Below are positions 1 through 12,333 of a stretch of DNA of 64,000 nt, piece by piece; the first letter of the stretch is position 1; each line of letters opens with the position of its first letter. The DNA lies in the NCBI RefSeq assembly GCF_016808335.1, contig NC_053150.1, positions 26,246,538 through 26,310,537 on the forward strand, in the 5' to 3' direction. The stretch comes from Panicum virgatum (lineage: Eukaryota > Streptophyta > Magnoliopsida > Poales > Poaceae). Below the pieces are notes generated by a model that worked only from the letters and a program-made list of their open reading frames with translations, had not been told where the DNA came from and did not search any database. The position numbers were made by a program, and so were the translations under genes.

Positions 1-3000
1 GCAAAACAGTGTGAGCTGGTGCAATTAATGCAAAAGTGTGTGCCACGAAGTCACGTCGGGATTTTTCACAACGAACACACCCAATCAACCACATTGGACC
101 CTAAACTCATGTTTTGGTGCACTGCATAGTGTTTGGGAGCATTTGGGATTGTTTCGTAACTGCATGAAACTCAGGGCAAAACAGTGTGAACTGGTGCAAT
201 TAATGCAAAAGTACGTGCCATGAAGTCACGTCGGGATTTTTTGCAACGAACACACCCAATCCACTCCATTGGACCCTAAACTCCTGTTTTGGTGCGTTGC
301 ATAGTGTTTGGGTGCATTCCGGATCGTTTCATAACCGCATGAAACTCGATGCAAAACAGGGTGAACTAGTGCAATTAATGTGAAAGCTCGTGCCACGAAA
401 TCACGCCGGGATTTTTATCTACGAACGCACCCAGTCCACCCCATTAGACCCTAAACTCATGTTTTGGTCCGTTGCATAGTGTTTGGGTGCATTTGGCATC
501 GTTTCATAACTGCATGAAACTCGGTGCAAAACAGATTGAACTGGTGCAAATAAATCAAAAGTTCGTGCCACGAAGTCACGTTCGGATTTTTCGCAACGAA
601 CGCACCCAATCCACCACATTGGACCCTAAACTCATGTTTTGGTGCGTTGCATTGTGTTTGGGTGCATTTGGGATCATTTCGTAACTGCATGAAACTCGGT
701 GCAAAACGGTGTGAACTGGTGCAATTAATGCAAAAGTTCGTGCCACGAAGTCACATCCGGATTTTTCCCAACGAACACACCCAATCCGCACCATTGGACC
801 CTAAACTCATGTTTTGGTGTGTTGTATAGTGTTTGGGTGCATTTGGGATCATTTCGTAACTCCATGAAACTCGATGCAAAATAGGGTGAACTGGTGCAAT
901 TAATGCAAAAGTTCGAGCCACGAAGTCACGTCTGGATTTTTTCCAACGAACGCATGCATTGCACCCTAAACTCATGTTTTGGTAAGTTTCATAGTGTTTG
1001 GGTTCATCTGTTATCATTTTGTAACAGCATGAAACTCGGTGCAAAACGGTGTGAATGGTGCAATTAATGCAAAAGTTCGTGCCACGAAGTCACGTCAGGA
1101 TTTTTTGAAACGAACGCACCCAATCCACCACATTGGACCCCAAACTCATGTTTTGGAGCGTTGCATAGTGTTTGGATGCATTTGGGATCGTTTCATAACT
1201 GCATGAAACTCGATGCAAAACAGGGTTAACTAGTGCAATTAATGCGAAAGCTCGTGCCACGAAGTCACGTCGAGATTTTTCTCTTCGAACGCACCCAATC
1301 CACCCCATTGGACCCTAAACTCATGTTTTGGTGCGTTGCATAGTGTTTGGGTGCATTTGGAATCGTTTCGTAACCGCATGAAACTCGATGCAAAATAGGG
1401 TTAACTAGTGCAATTAATGCGAAAGCTCGTGCCACGAATTCACGCTGAGATTTTTCTCTACGAACGCACCCAATCCACCCCATTGGACCCTAAACTCATG
1501 TTTTGGTGCGTTGCATAGTGTTTGGGTGCATTTGGGATCGTTTCATAACTGCATGAAACTCGGTGCAAAACGGTGTGAACTGGTGCAATTAATAAAAAAG
1601 TTCGTGCCATGATGTCACGTCGGGATTTTTCGCAACGAACGCACCCAATCCACCATATTGGACCCTAAACTCATGTTTTGCTGCGTTGCATAGTGTTTGG
1701 GTGCATTTGGGATTGTTTCGTAACTGCATGAAACTCGGTGCAAAATAGTGTGAACTGGTGCAATTAATACAAAAGTACGTGCCACGAAGTCACGCCGGGA
1801 TTTTTTGCAACGAAGGCACCCAATCAACCCCATTGGACCACGAATTCTTGTTTTGGTGCATTGCATAGTGTTTGGATGCATTTGGGATCGTTTTGTAACT
1901 GCATGAAACTCGGTACAAAACAGTGTGAACTGGTGCAATTAATGCAAAAGTACGTGCCACGAAGTCACGCCGGGATTTTTTGCAACGAATGCACCCAATC
2001 AACCCCATTGGACCCCGAATTCATGTTTTGGTGCGTTGCATAGTGTTTGGGTGCATTTCGGATCATTTCGTAACTGCATGAAACTCGGTGCAAAACAGTG
2101 TGAACTGGTGCAATCAATGCAAAAGTACGTGCCACGAAGTCATGTCGGGATTTTTCGCAACGAACGCACCCAATCCACCACATTGGACCCTAAACTCATG
2201 TTTATGTGCGTTGCATAGTGTTTGGGAGCATTTGTAATCGTTTCGTAACTGCATGAAACGCAATGCAAAACAGTGTGAACTAGTGCAATTAATGCAAAAG
2301 CACGTGCAACGAAGTCACATCCTGATTTTTTGCAATGAACGCACCCAATCCACCCCATTGAACCCTAAACTCATGTTTTGGTGCGTTGCATAGTGTTTGG
2401 GTTCATTTGGGATCGTTTCATAACTGCATGAAACTCGGTACAAAACGGGGTGAACTGGTGCAATTAATACAAAAGTACGTGCCACGAAGTCATGTCGGGA
2501 TTTTTCGCGACGAACACACCCAATCCACCACATTGGACCCTAAACTAATGTGTTGGTGCGTTGCATGTTGTTTGGGTGCATTTGGGATTGTTTCGTAACT
2601 GCATGAAACTCGGTGCAAAATAGTGTGAACTGGTACAATTAATACAAAAGTACGTGCCACGAAGTCACGCCGGGATTTTTTTTGCAACGAATGCACCCAA
2701 TCAACCCCATTGGACCCCAAATTCATGTTTTGGTGCGTTGCATAGTGTTTGGGTGCATTTGGGATCGTTTCGTAACTACATGAAACTCGGTGCAAAACAG
2801 TGTGAACTGGTGCAATTAATGCAAAAGTACGTGCCACGAGGTCATGTCGGGATTTTTCGCAACGAACGCACCCAATCCACCACATTGGACCCTAAACTCA
2901 TGTTTTGGTGCGTTGCATAGTGTTTGGGAGCATTTGTAATCGTTTCGTAACTGCATGAAACGCAATGCAAAACAGTGTGAACTAGTGCAATTAATGCAAA

Positions 3001-3067
3001 AGCACGTGCCACGAAGTCAAATCCAGATTTTTTGCAATGAACGCACCCAATCCACTCGATTGGACCC

Positions 3068-3082
3068 TAAACTCAATAGTGC
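3068..3082. other. Truncated monomer junction in satellite
   Basis: After ACCCTAAACTCA the sequence jumps directly to TAGTGCAATTAATGCG, missing about 90 bp that every other monomer has between these points. This is an internal deletion or unequal recombination joint between two monomers. Confidence 0.75.
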
Positions 3083-4980
3083 AATTAATGCGAAAGCTCG
3101 TGCCATGAAGTCATGCCGGGATTTTTCTCCATGAACGCACCCAATCCACCCCATTGGACCCTAAACTCAAGTTTTGGTGCGTTGCATAGTGTTTGGGTGC
3201 ATTTGTTATGGTTTCGTAACAGCATGAAACTCGGTGCAAAACGGTGTGAACTGGTGCAATTAATGCATATGTTCTCGCCACGAAGTCACGTCCGGATTTT
3301 TCGCAACGAATGAACCCAATCTGCACCATTGGACCCTAAACTCATGTTTTGGTGTGTTGTATTGTGTTTGGGTGCATTTGGGATCATTTCGTAACTCCAT
3401 GAAACTCGATGCAAAATACGGTGAACTGGTGCAATTAATGCGAAAGATCGTGCCATGAAGTCATGCCAGGATTTTTCGCAATGAACGCACCCAATCCGCC
3501 CCATTCGACCCTAAACTCATTTTTTGGTGCATCGCATAGTGTTCGGGTGCATTTGGGATCGTTTCATAACTGCATGAAACTCGATGCAAAATAGTGTGAA
3601 CTGGTGCAATTAATGCAAAAGTACATGCCACGAAGTCACGTCGGGATTGTTGCAATGAACGCACCCAATCCACTCCATTGGACCCTAAACTCATGTTTCG
3701 GTGCGTTGCATAGTGTTTGGATGCATTTGGGATCATTTCGTAACTCCATGAAACTCGATGCAAAACAGGGTGAACTGGTGCATTTAATACAAAAGTTCAT
3801 GCCACGAAGTTACGTCAGGATTTTTCTCAACGAACGCACCCAATCCACCACATTGGACCCTAAACTCATGTTTTGGTGCGCTGTATAGTGTTTGGGAGCA
3901 TTTGGGATGGTTTCGTAACTGCATGAAACTCGGCGCAAAACAGTGTGAACAGGAGAAATTAATGCAAAGTACGTGCCACGAAGTCATGTCGGGATTTTTC
4001 GCAACGAACGCACCCAATCCACCACATTGGACCCTAAACTCAAGTTTTGGTGCATTGCATAGTGTTTGGGTGCAATTGGGATCGTTTCGTAACTGCATGA
4101 AACTTGATGCAAAACAGTGTGAACTAGTGCAATTAATGCAAAAGTACGTGCCATGAAGTCACGTCGGGATTTTTTGCAATGAACGCACCCAATCCACTCC
4201 TTTGGACCCTAAACTCATGTTTTGGTGTGTTGCATAGTGTTTGGGTGCATTTGGGATCGTTTCGTAACCGCATGAAACTCGATGCAAAACAGGGTGAACT
4301 AATGCAATTAATGCGAAAGCTCGTGCCATGAAGTCGTGCCGGGATTTTTCTCCACGAACGCACCCAATCCACCCCATTGGACCCTAAACTCAAGTTTTGG
4401 TGTGTTGCATAGTGTTTGGGTGCATTTGTTATGGTTTCGTAACTGCATGAAACTCCGTCCAAAACGGTGTGAACTGGTGCAATTAATGCAAAGGTTCGTG
4501 TCACGAAGTCACGTCCAGATTTTTCGCAACGAACGCAACCAATCCGCACCATTGGACCCTAAACTCATGTTTTGGTGTGTTGTATAGTGTTTGGGTGCAT
4601 TTGGAATCATTTCGTAACTCCATGAATCTCGATGCAAAATAGGGTGAACAGGTGCAATTAATGCAAAAGTTCGTGCCATGAAGTCACGTCGGGATTTTTC
4701 GCAACGAACGCACCCAATCCATCCCATTGGACCCTAAACTCATGTTTTGGTAAGTTTCATAGTGTTTGGGTTCATCTGTTATCATTTTGTAACTGCATGA
4801 AACTCGGTGCAAAATGGTGTGAACTGGTGCAATTAATGCAAAAGTTCGTAACACGAAGTCACGTCGTTATTTTTTGAAACGAACGCACCCAATCCACCAT
4901 ATTGGACCCTAAACTCATGTTTTGGCGTGTTGCATAGTGTTTGGGTGTATTTGGTATCATTTTGTAACTGCATGAAACTC

Positions 4981-4985
4981 GGTGT
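4981..4985 (+). repeat. Target-site duplication of element 1, 5' copy (GGTGT)
   Basis: The five bases before the 5' LTR read GGTGT, and the five after the 3' LTR (20563-20567) read GGTGC. The unbroken satellite has GGTGC here (CTCGGTGCAAAAC), so the left copy carries one C-to-T change. The satellite reads through continuously if the element is removed. Confidence 0.75.
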
Positions 4986-5766
4986 TGTAACACCTCAGGT
5001 GTTAGCACATTTAAATACAATCAATGTACCTTAGTTAAAGTTCAAAGAAAAATTTGAGAAATTAATTCAAAGAGAAAGGATCAAATAAAAGACAAATCAT
5101 ACAAAAGAAATTAAAGGAAAAAGAAAAAGGAGTGAAAGGCTACTCAAAATTTAATTCAAAACTGTGCACAAAATTTTTGTTGGCTCATGAGAGGTGTTTC
5201 AATTGACATGTGCTCAATTGAACTTCAGCCAAAATCAAGTCAAAAACTGAATAAAACTAAAGCCCTTTTGTGCAAATATGCAAATGTACCAATAGATCAA
5301 AATGTGAGTTTCAAATGAAAATTTGCATAACATGAAACTTGTAGATCTTGAAAAGTTATGCAAAAGTGGTATTCAACACTTTTTCATTTGAGCCCTCTAA
5401 GTAGGAGATAATTTTAGTTTACCGAGGGGTCCCTGGAATTTTTCAGAAATCGCAAAAGAGCCCCCATCTCCTTCTCTCTCTCTCCCGGCTGGCTCTGTTT
5501 CGCCCGCCGCCCACCGTACGCCGCCGGTGGACTTCGTCCACCGCGCGCCCGCGGCCAAACGGACCCAGGAAGTCCCCCAGCGCCACCTGGCCCGCCCCTT
5601 GGCACCTCCTCACGCGCACACGCGTCCCAGGCCGCTCCCCGAGCCGCCACGACACCCCCCCGCCCTGCGCCGCGCCGTTGCAGTTCCGCCCGCTCGCCGT
5701 CGTGCGCCCCCGACCCAAATCGACCTCCCCCAGTCGCTACATCCCTCGCCCAGGAGCTCCTTGGCC

Positions 5767-5773
5767 TATAAAG
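5767..5773 (+). promoter_or_regulatory. TATA box of element 1 5' LTR
   Basis: TATAAAG lies in a GC-rich plant-promoter-like context (GGCCTATAAAGACC). About 65 bp downstream is an ATG in strong context (GCCATGGCC at 5834), which opens only an 11-codon reading frame. This marks the likely U3/R border near 5800. Confidence 0.7.
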
Positions 5774-6209
5774 ACCCCCAGAGCTCCACCGTCGCGCCCC
5801 TTCTCCTCCTTCTTCTTCCTCCCGCCGCTCCGCCATGGCCGCCGAGATCCAGCTCGCGCGGACCGGCTAGCCCAGCCCCACATTGCCCCCTCCGACCACC
5901 GCAATCGCTTAGCCACCTCTTAGTCACGCTCCACGCGCGCGGAATCGAACCCAAACCTCCTCCCGACGCCGTTCCCCTTTGGCGCCGCCGCCGGCGAGCT
6001 CAGGCTCACCGCGGACCGGCCAGCTCCGAAGGAGACCGAGCACGACAGCTACCCCAGAAGCATCCACAAGCTCACACGGTTCTCGTGCGCACCTTGTTCC
6101 CCTACCCCGAGCCCTCCTTCACCTCCTACGCCGGCGAACCGAACAACCACCCCGCCATTGACGCCGACGAGCTCGAACCCGTGCACCAGACGCTCGAACG
6201 TCGACCAGG

Positions 6210-8902
6210 GTAGGTGTTCCTCGATCCTTTCTCTCCCACGCGCCTCCCCGTGGCAGTCCCGGTAAGCCCTGCACCGCAGAACACCACCGGCAAGATGTCA
6301 CGGCGGAGAAGGCCGGCGAAGGACCTGGTTGTAAATACTTTTCTTCGTTCAAGGGTGTTTCTGCAAGTTTTTCAGTGTATACCAGTGAACTCCTAAAATG
6401 CGAAAAAAATCACAGAAAAATCAGAAAAATGCAAACTCAACTGATCTGAATTCCTTGTAACAATATCTACAAATTTTGTGACATTCACATTTGCAGAAAC
6501 TCAACCAAATTTAATCTAGGGAAAAGAATAAGAAAACCACCTTATGCATGTTCATGAAGTTCTGCCCATCAAATGACCTTCATTTTTTGATATGTTATCA
6601 CAAATGGAATTTAAAGATCACATTAAAAATATGGCATGCAACCAAAGCAGTATCATATTAGAACAATCAAGATTCTCTAATCTGTTGTTAGATTTCTCGA
6701 TTTAATTCTGGAAAATATGCACATGAACTTGCTCTGAAATTTTTACTGCGTACATGTAAAACTAAAACACTGTTAATACCTAAATTTCAGATTTATTAGA
6801 GTTCATGTGCTATATACCATGATTTATGCTTTTTTAATCAACTTAATTCTTCATATATAGTTCTTAGGCTCAGAAAAATCTATATTTATTTCTGAAGTCT
6901 CCTTTTAGCTCTGTGTATCTCTCTAAAAATTTTGAGCTGCAATTGCTGAGTTTTGCTTTGTTGAATAATCATGCTTATCATCTTAGGGCTAGATTTACTT
7001 TTTTTTTGTTCTGAGTAATCTACAATGTTTCTGATCGTTATTTTTGGGCATGATCTTGTTTAGAGTATGTTCTACCTGTAATAAAAAGTTCAGATGCAAT
7101 ACTGGTTAAATGCACCTTGAGAAATTTATGCAAACTCATGCTAAGTTAACTGAATAACTAATTTTCCATAGTGACTTAAATCTTGAAATTTTTTCTGGAG
7201 TATGTCTAACTCATGACTAGTCTCTGGTAAAAATTTGAGAGCCATATCTCTAGTAAAACTCTCTGTAGATTTACTCTTAGTTAAAAGCTTGCTGTTTTTG
7301 TTCTTTTTATCAGCTCAGTTATATAAGTGAATAAAATCTGGAAAAATTTCAGTGCTGAGTATATGCGTTGAAGTTTCTCTCATAAAATTTGTAGCACCAG
7401 AACACATGTTGAACGTTCTGTACAAAAAGATAAAGTAACTAGAGTAATTCATTTGCATGAATAGTTATAGTTTTTGCTCTATGGTAGATGCTGAATTTAT
7501 GCCATGAAGGTTCAAGTTTGGATCTGTGTTACTTTAGTGATTCATCACTAGCTCTTTAGTAGTTGTGTTGATAAGAAATAAGGGAAGCATGCTATGTGTT
7601 GAAATTGAAAAATGAAAACTAAAACCCCCACTCATTCATGAATGAACATAGTTATGTTTACTACTCTATAAATGATTGCCCATGCAATGAAATGTGAAAT
7701 CGTCACTAAATTAACTTTCGTTGGACTATAACTTTATCGTGAAGGAAAGAAATTATTATCCATGAATAACTCATAATCTTGCATTGCATATAGAAACGGT
7801 TAATCTCGCGGACGGTGACTACGAGTTGGTGCCCGCGGACTCTCGTGTGGATCAGGAGGTCTCCTTGAACTGTACTAACTTGTCTCAAGACCTGGGCCAA
7901 GCCCCAGAAGCTTTTCTGCCTGACAGTGCCCAAGAAGGCATGCCCCGGAGCATAATCCCACTATTTTTCCGAATTACCATTCAGCTATCTATTTATTAAT
8001 GTATTGTAATACTTTGTTTTCTGCATTTAAGTTTTCTAGGCGTTGATCGAAAACCTTAGATGCATGATCCCTAGGAACCTATGTTTGATACCGGATCTTT
8101 TATCAACTAGTTGCCATGCTAAATAGGTACGGTAGAAGTCGAGTGGTTCCCTGCCTCTCGCGAGCAAATAGGAATTGTACTGACTTTAATTCCTGGTGAA
8201 ATGTAAGGACAACGGGCGGGGTTGTGTAGTGGTGATACCCCGCTGGTGTAGTCAAAAATGGCTAAGGTCGCAGTGTGTGGCTCATTTCGTTAAGCGTTTG
8301 AAAGTACTAGCCACATACCGAGAAATATGGTAATCGGGAAGCTGAAGTACCTGATTGGACCGGCGAGTGGAACGATCTCGCACCCTCCTGGTAGAAGTAG
8401 GGTTTATTTTTATGTCGCGACGTACGGGTACAGAGTGGTCGGACTCTGTAGTCGGGGAGGGTGTGCCGGATCCACGGACTGGAAAGAAAGGGGAAATGTT
8501 GTGTGGGTGACTTGGTTCCCATACGTGTGGTCTAGGTTCCCTGGCCAGGTTGAAATTCGATTCGGAATCGTCCGCCTCTCACGGTATGAGATTGCTTAAT
8601 GATTTCGGTCACATAGAGTAACAAGTGGAACATGATGATGATAATACTGCTGGTTGATTAAATGATTGCTCTACCATGTTTGTGTAGAGTTAGTTGCAAA
8701 TTTAGAATGGTTAATCCCACTAGAATCCGGCTAAGTAAAACCTGAAAGTAAGGATCAACACTTAGTGGCATTTTTTGGCAAAACAAACCCCACCAACCAA
8801 AAAGCCTTGCATGTCTAGTTATCGGACTATGTTATATCCGGTGACGGGTCAGTCTTGCTGAGTATTAGTATACTCAGCCTTGCTTGTGGCACTGTTTTTC
8901 AG
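6210..8902 (+). other. Candidate leader intron inside the 5' LTR of element 1
   Basis: A consensus-like donor CAGG|GTAGGT lies at 6210, and an acceptor CTGTTTTTCAG|GT ends at 8902. The enclosed sequence is AT-rich, while the upstream leader is very GC-rich, as in many plant first exons and introns. It would remove 2693 nt from the R-U5 leader. This is inference only, without transcript evidence. Confidence 0.3.
7206..7902 (+). other. Segment present in the 5' LTR but deleted from the 3' LTR
   Basis: About 697 bp between GGAGTATG and CCCCAGAAGC in the 5' LTR are absent at the matching place in the 3' LTR (joint near 19086). It holds no gene that I recognise. The size equals the whole length difference between the two LTRs. 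Confidence 0.85.
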
Positions 8903-9378
8903 GTACTAACTTTGAGGATCTGTTTGCAAGTCTTACTTGGCCGTGTACTCTGCCTCCGGGTTGGTCTGTTGAGTGGGATGGCCCTTCAGCTGGTGCTAAT
9001 CGCCCTCCCGCTGAGTGACGCATTCGTACGGGCTTTATCGATGCGTCACTATATCTCGCTAGTTATCTTTTACTGCTTCCGCTGAACATGAGACTTGAAT
9101 AATTGAGTAGTTGGAACCCCGTAGTACTTTGCTACTCTGAACATGGTTTGTAATAAATTTCCTTTCCGCTGCAATCACTCTGAGATGTAGGAAATATTCT
9201 GTGTTGTAATATCTGGGCTCACCTTCGTGTGAGTGTTGTCTGCTGATCCTGGAATAGCGTGGCTTTTATCGAGGCTTCACTCGAGGAACTACCGGTGAGT
9301 GCCAATTTGGGTCAGAGTTGCTTAGCAACAAAGATCAGTGCACCCGGGCCCAGTAGTTTTGGGTGGTTCCGCCACAGC

Positions 9379-9390
9379 TGGCATCAGAGC
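9379..9390 (+). other. Primer binding site of element 1 (initiator Met tRNA type)
   Basis: TGGCATCAGAGC starts two bases after the 5' LTR end. It differs at one place from TGGTATCAGAGC, the site complementary to the 3' end of plant initiator methionine tRNA used by many plant gypsy elements. It would prime minus-strand DNA synthesis. Confidence 0.75.
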
Positions 9391-10777
9391 TCGCAGACAG
9401 CCTACCAGAGATGGCAACCTCGGTTTTCAAAACAACAATTTAAAACTTGACTTCAAAACTACTAAAGTTTTTGAAAGAGTTTAGGATCTCCAAGGACAAG
9501 TCTAGGACGTAAAGCCCCAGGGAATCTTATGGGTATTATCAGGTGGCTTATTTTGTATGGCTAACTTCCAGCACGTTACTTTTCAGTATTTAAATTCTGT
9601 AATTTAAATTCTACAACTACATCATCGCCACGAAGGTATGCTTACTCAGTCAGCTGAGGGAGTCTGACCTTCCCGTCGGTGATGCGAGCCGAACGCTGGA
9701 GCTCAAGCAGTGGCCTACTTGAGCTGCTGCCCATATACCAACTTGGGTTGAATATATGGGGAGTAATGGTTCGAAATTGGAACTCAATTCCCCATCAAAG
9801 ACGGTACTCAGTCAATACGTTGTTTCGATAACGTATGCCTAATGTTGTCCATACGGCGGTAATGGTATGGATGCCAATTCTATAGTGATCGGTAATGTAT
9901 GGGAACGCTTTCGTGAGTGCTGGCATGAAAGGTTCATTTTATATACTGTCAATCTTCTGCAGGTACGCTAACTCGAAATCGAATTATAGGCTATCTAGCT
10001 ATATCGAGTAGCTATATAGTGAGAGACGTAATAGGTATGCCACCAAAGTCATTGCGTAAGACCAAGGTTACTTGGCAATTCTTTTCCTTGGAGAGGACGT
10101 ATAGGTTCTGCATTCATTCTCAAAAAGGTTAGCAAATAAATCTCTGGAGAAATCGCAAGCAAATCAGCTAAAACACTATCCTAAGGAGTATCCAGAAAGT
10201 CTGTAACCTGGTTTCCACGAATTTTTACCTCCTGTTAAGTTACTTAAATCGACTTGGGATAGTAAGACTAAATGATTTTTCCTCAGTTATCAAGCTGCTG
10301 TAAAAATTTGAAAATTTTTGAAGCCCTCTAGCATGCTATTTGTATTTTTAGATCAACCCTGGGTAAAACTGTTAACTCTGAACAGTCTGTACAACTGAAA
10401 TTTTTCGACCCTTATAAGTTGTTCAAAAGAAAAATCGTTCAACATGAAAGTTATAGACAACTAAGTGATGATCTTACCCTAAAAATTTGAAAAATTTTTG
10501 ACGTCTGGGTTGAGAGTTATGGTCAAAATGCACCCTCTCTGGACACTCAGTTTTCCTGGTTGACATCACTCTGAATACCTGAGCATATCACCCCCATGGA
10601 ATCCGAATTGAGCTTAGTGATGACTAGATGAATCGTTCCTTAATATCAGAGGGATCTTGTGTAATTTTTTGAGAATTTTTGAAGCAAGTTATCTACAGTT
10701 TTGACCATTTCTTTCACTGTCCAGAGTTAGTAGTTCTTGTTACCATCAGCTGATCCATCGGTCTTTTATTGGGACAG
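9391..10777 (+). other. Untranslated leader of element 1, upstream part
   Basis: There is no credible gene here. From about 10120 to 10700 the leader carries recurring motifs of the form TAAAAATTTGAAAATTTTTG at 10301 and about 10480, with a weaker version near 10661. The spacing is about 180 bp, which suggests diverged internal tandem units. Confidence 0.6.
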
Positions 10778-11678
10778 ATGGAAGAGCTGCTGGTCGTTGA
10801 CGCGCAGGGACACGTGCACTCCGCTTGCCTGCACTGGGACGGGTTTCCCCGCCGTCTCTGGGAGCTGTTGAGTGCAACCTGTTTACCTCCAGCCACCGGT
10901 TTACGATGGCCACGAGTTTGTGGAGGACGGAGTTCATCGCTGTAGTGTGACGATGGTGATCCCGCAGCACCCGCTCAATGGGTGGGAGCCGATCGTGACT
11001 CAGATGGTCGGTCACTACCTGCTGGACACTTGGGAGCTTACCGCCATGAGGGCGATGACCACCTTTTGCTCTTTGCGCCCTCTGGAGGTGGTTCTGACCG
11101 CGTTCGGGTTGTTCCCTGCACCTGACCCGGCAGACCCGCTTTGGCTCGACCGGATGGCACACGTGGACGTGGTCGCTACCCTTGACCCGGTCGGGGCACT
11201 TCGGACGACAGCGAGGTGCTTGGACGGTCTCTACAGACTTCACACTTACCAGAGTTACGCCGTCGCTGAGTTGATAGACCACGCTCAGGCCCTGCACCTG
11301 GCGGTCCAGCTGAGAGATGGGCAGCTTTAGGAGGCTAGTACCGAGCTCGAGAGCAGGGCTACTCTTATCGCCCAGCTCCACGGCCAGGTTCACGAGCTTT
11401 AGGACACTGTGTCGGATCGTGATGCTATGATCAACTTCCTGGAGGACCAGTTTCACGACCTACAGCTTGAGATGGACGAGGCCTAGGGGCAGCTCCACGC
11501 GATACAGCACGCGCAGGATGCCCTTCACGCACCTCCCGACGAGATGCAGGTGGACGAGGAGGACGAGCCCCAGGAGATCGAGGGCGTTTCAGAGATGGAC
11601 TCCGAGGACCAGGCGCCGCAGCCCGCACCGGTTGAGGTTCACACTCCCGCGGCGAGCGAGGCATCGGTCAACATGTAG
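10778..11678 (+). pseudogene. Decayed extra ORF upstream of gag (element 1)
   Basis: An ATG at 10778 opens a frame beginning M-E-E-L-L-V-V-D. This frame passes into a second one near 10870, so a single frameshift is likely. The second frame then runs to a TAG at 11676-11678, interrupted by three in-frame amber codons at 11328, 11400 and 11484. All three fit CAG (Gln) codons in a glutamine-rich heptad-like stretch, which looks like a coiled coil followed by an acidic tail (about 11530-11675). The longest unbroken part is 10872-11327 (152 codons). It has the base composition of a real coding region (GC-rich third positions) and sits between leader segments that look non-coding. Extra ORFs upstream of gag are known in long plant gypsy elements. 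I do not recognise a domain, and the function is unknown. A host gene fragment is a less likely alternative, given its place between primer site and gag. Confidence 0.6.
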
Positions 11679-12333
11679 ACCGAGGCGCTGTTTCTTAGCT
11701 TTTGTAGACTCCTCTTAGTGTAGCCTACTTTTGGATCATGGCTACTAGGCTAACTTAGAGTTGAGTAACCCCCTTAGTACTGATGTTAGGAGTGACCAAG
11801 TAGAAATGAGAGAATGATGGATGTAATGAATCCCTAATGCTACTAGTGTAAATTATTAGTGATCTGTGAAAAGCTGAAAGCAGCAGCAAGTTCGAATTTT
11901 TACCCTCTTTTCCTTTCGGATTTAGCTCCTGAGTTGAATACCAAAGTTGTTCCAAATTTCATCGGGAACATGCTCGCAAAATTTCAGCCCAAACGGATTA
12001 GTATCGCAGGAGATAATCGTAAATTACAGAAGCTCTGTTTTCTGTGAAACAGAAAAACCAGAGGAGGAGTAAATGAATTTTTCGACTAACCTACTCTGGA
12101 AATCTGACCTTGTGATGACTACCAAAGTTGTAGCACATGAAATTGTCTATCTCTTGTAAAAATTTCGAGTTTATATCCTGTACAGAACTCTAGTTATGAT
12201 CGTTTTCGTATCACTGGTTCTGCTGCACCACATGATTTAAGCAATCCCCATTACTTCCATGTCATTTGGAGTTGTACCTTCTGTTTAAAATGATGATAAT
12301 GTTGAAACTAATGTAAAAATACTCACATTTCAG
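11679..12333 (+). other. Untranslated segment between the extra ORF and gag
   Basis: This AT-rich spacer has no supported ORF. It repeats leader-type phrases such as TTGTAAAAATTTCGAG near 12155. It ends in CACATTTCAG directly before the gag ATG, which resembles a 3' splice site, so gag might be made from a spliced RNA that skips the extra ORF. Confidence 0.5.

Larger units (their letters stand above)
1..4985 (+). repeat. Satellite array I: about 175-bp centromeric-type tandem repeat
   Basis: About 28 head-to-tail monomers share landmarks such as GGACCCTAAACTCATGTTTT, GTGCAATTAATGC and CGTAACTGCATGAAACTC at 175-bp spacing. Monomers differ from each other by visible point changes and small indels. 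The first five monomers (1 to about 900) match the pentamer order of the 44.5-58.8 kb array. A short monomer variant lacking about 10 bp (GAACGCATGCATTGGACC) occurs near 950, and a truncated junction lies near 3075. Minus-strand blocks resemble CentO/CentC. The array is broken at its right end by an LTR retrotransposon. Short ORFs in it are by-products of the repeat; because 175 is not a multiple of 3, they rotate through the frames. Confidence 0.95.
4986..9376 (+). repeat. 5' LTR of element 1 (4391 bp)
   Basis: It begins TGTAACACCTCAGG and ends GGTTCCGCCACA, and is repeated at 16869-20562. It is mosaic in composition: AT-rich to about 5440, strongly GC-rich from about 5460 to 6330 (promoter and leader), AT-rich again to about 8000, then mixed. 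A TATA box lies at 5767. In the first 1.3 kb I count roughly 20 differences from the 3' copy (about 1.5%), pointing to a fairly recent insertion. The long open frame at 5527-6213 runs through the TATA box and is a product of GC-rich composition, not a supported gene. Confidence 0.9.

Noticed and set aside
1..4985. Many 60-139 codon ORFs on both strands in all satellite arrays
   Set aside because: They recur every 175 bp and rotate through frames because 175 is 3n+1. They follow the repeat, have no codon signature or start context, and exist only because the monomer lacks stops in some frames.
5414..6352. Open frames of up to 228 codons in the GC-rich part of the element 1 LTR (also 17280-18277)
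   Set aside because: They overlap on both strands, run through the TATA box and are rich in Pro/Arg/Ala, as expected of GC-rich non-coding DNA.
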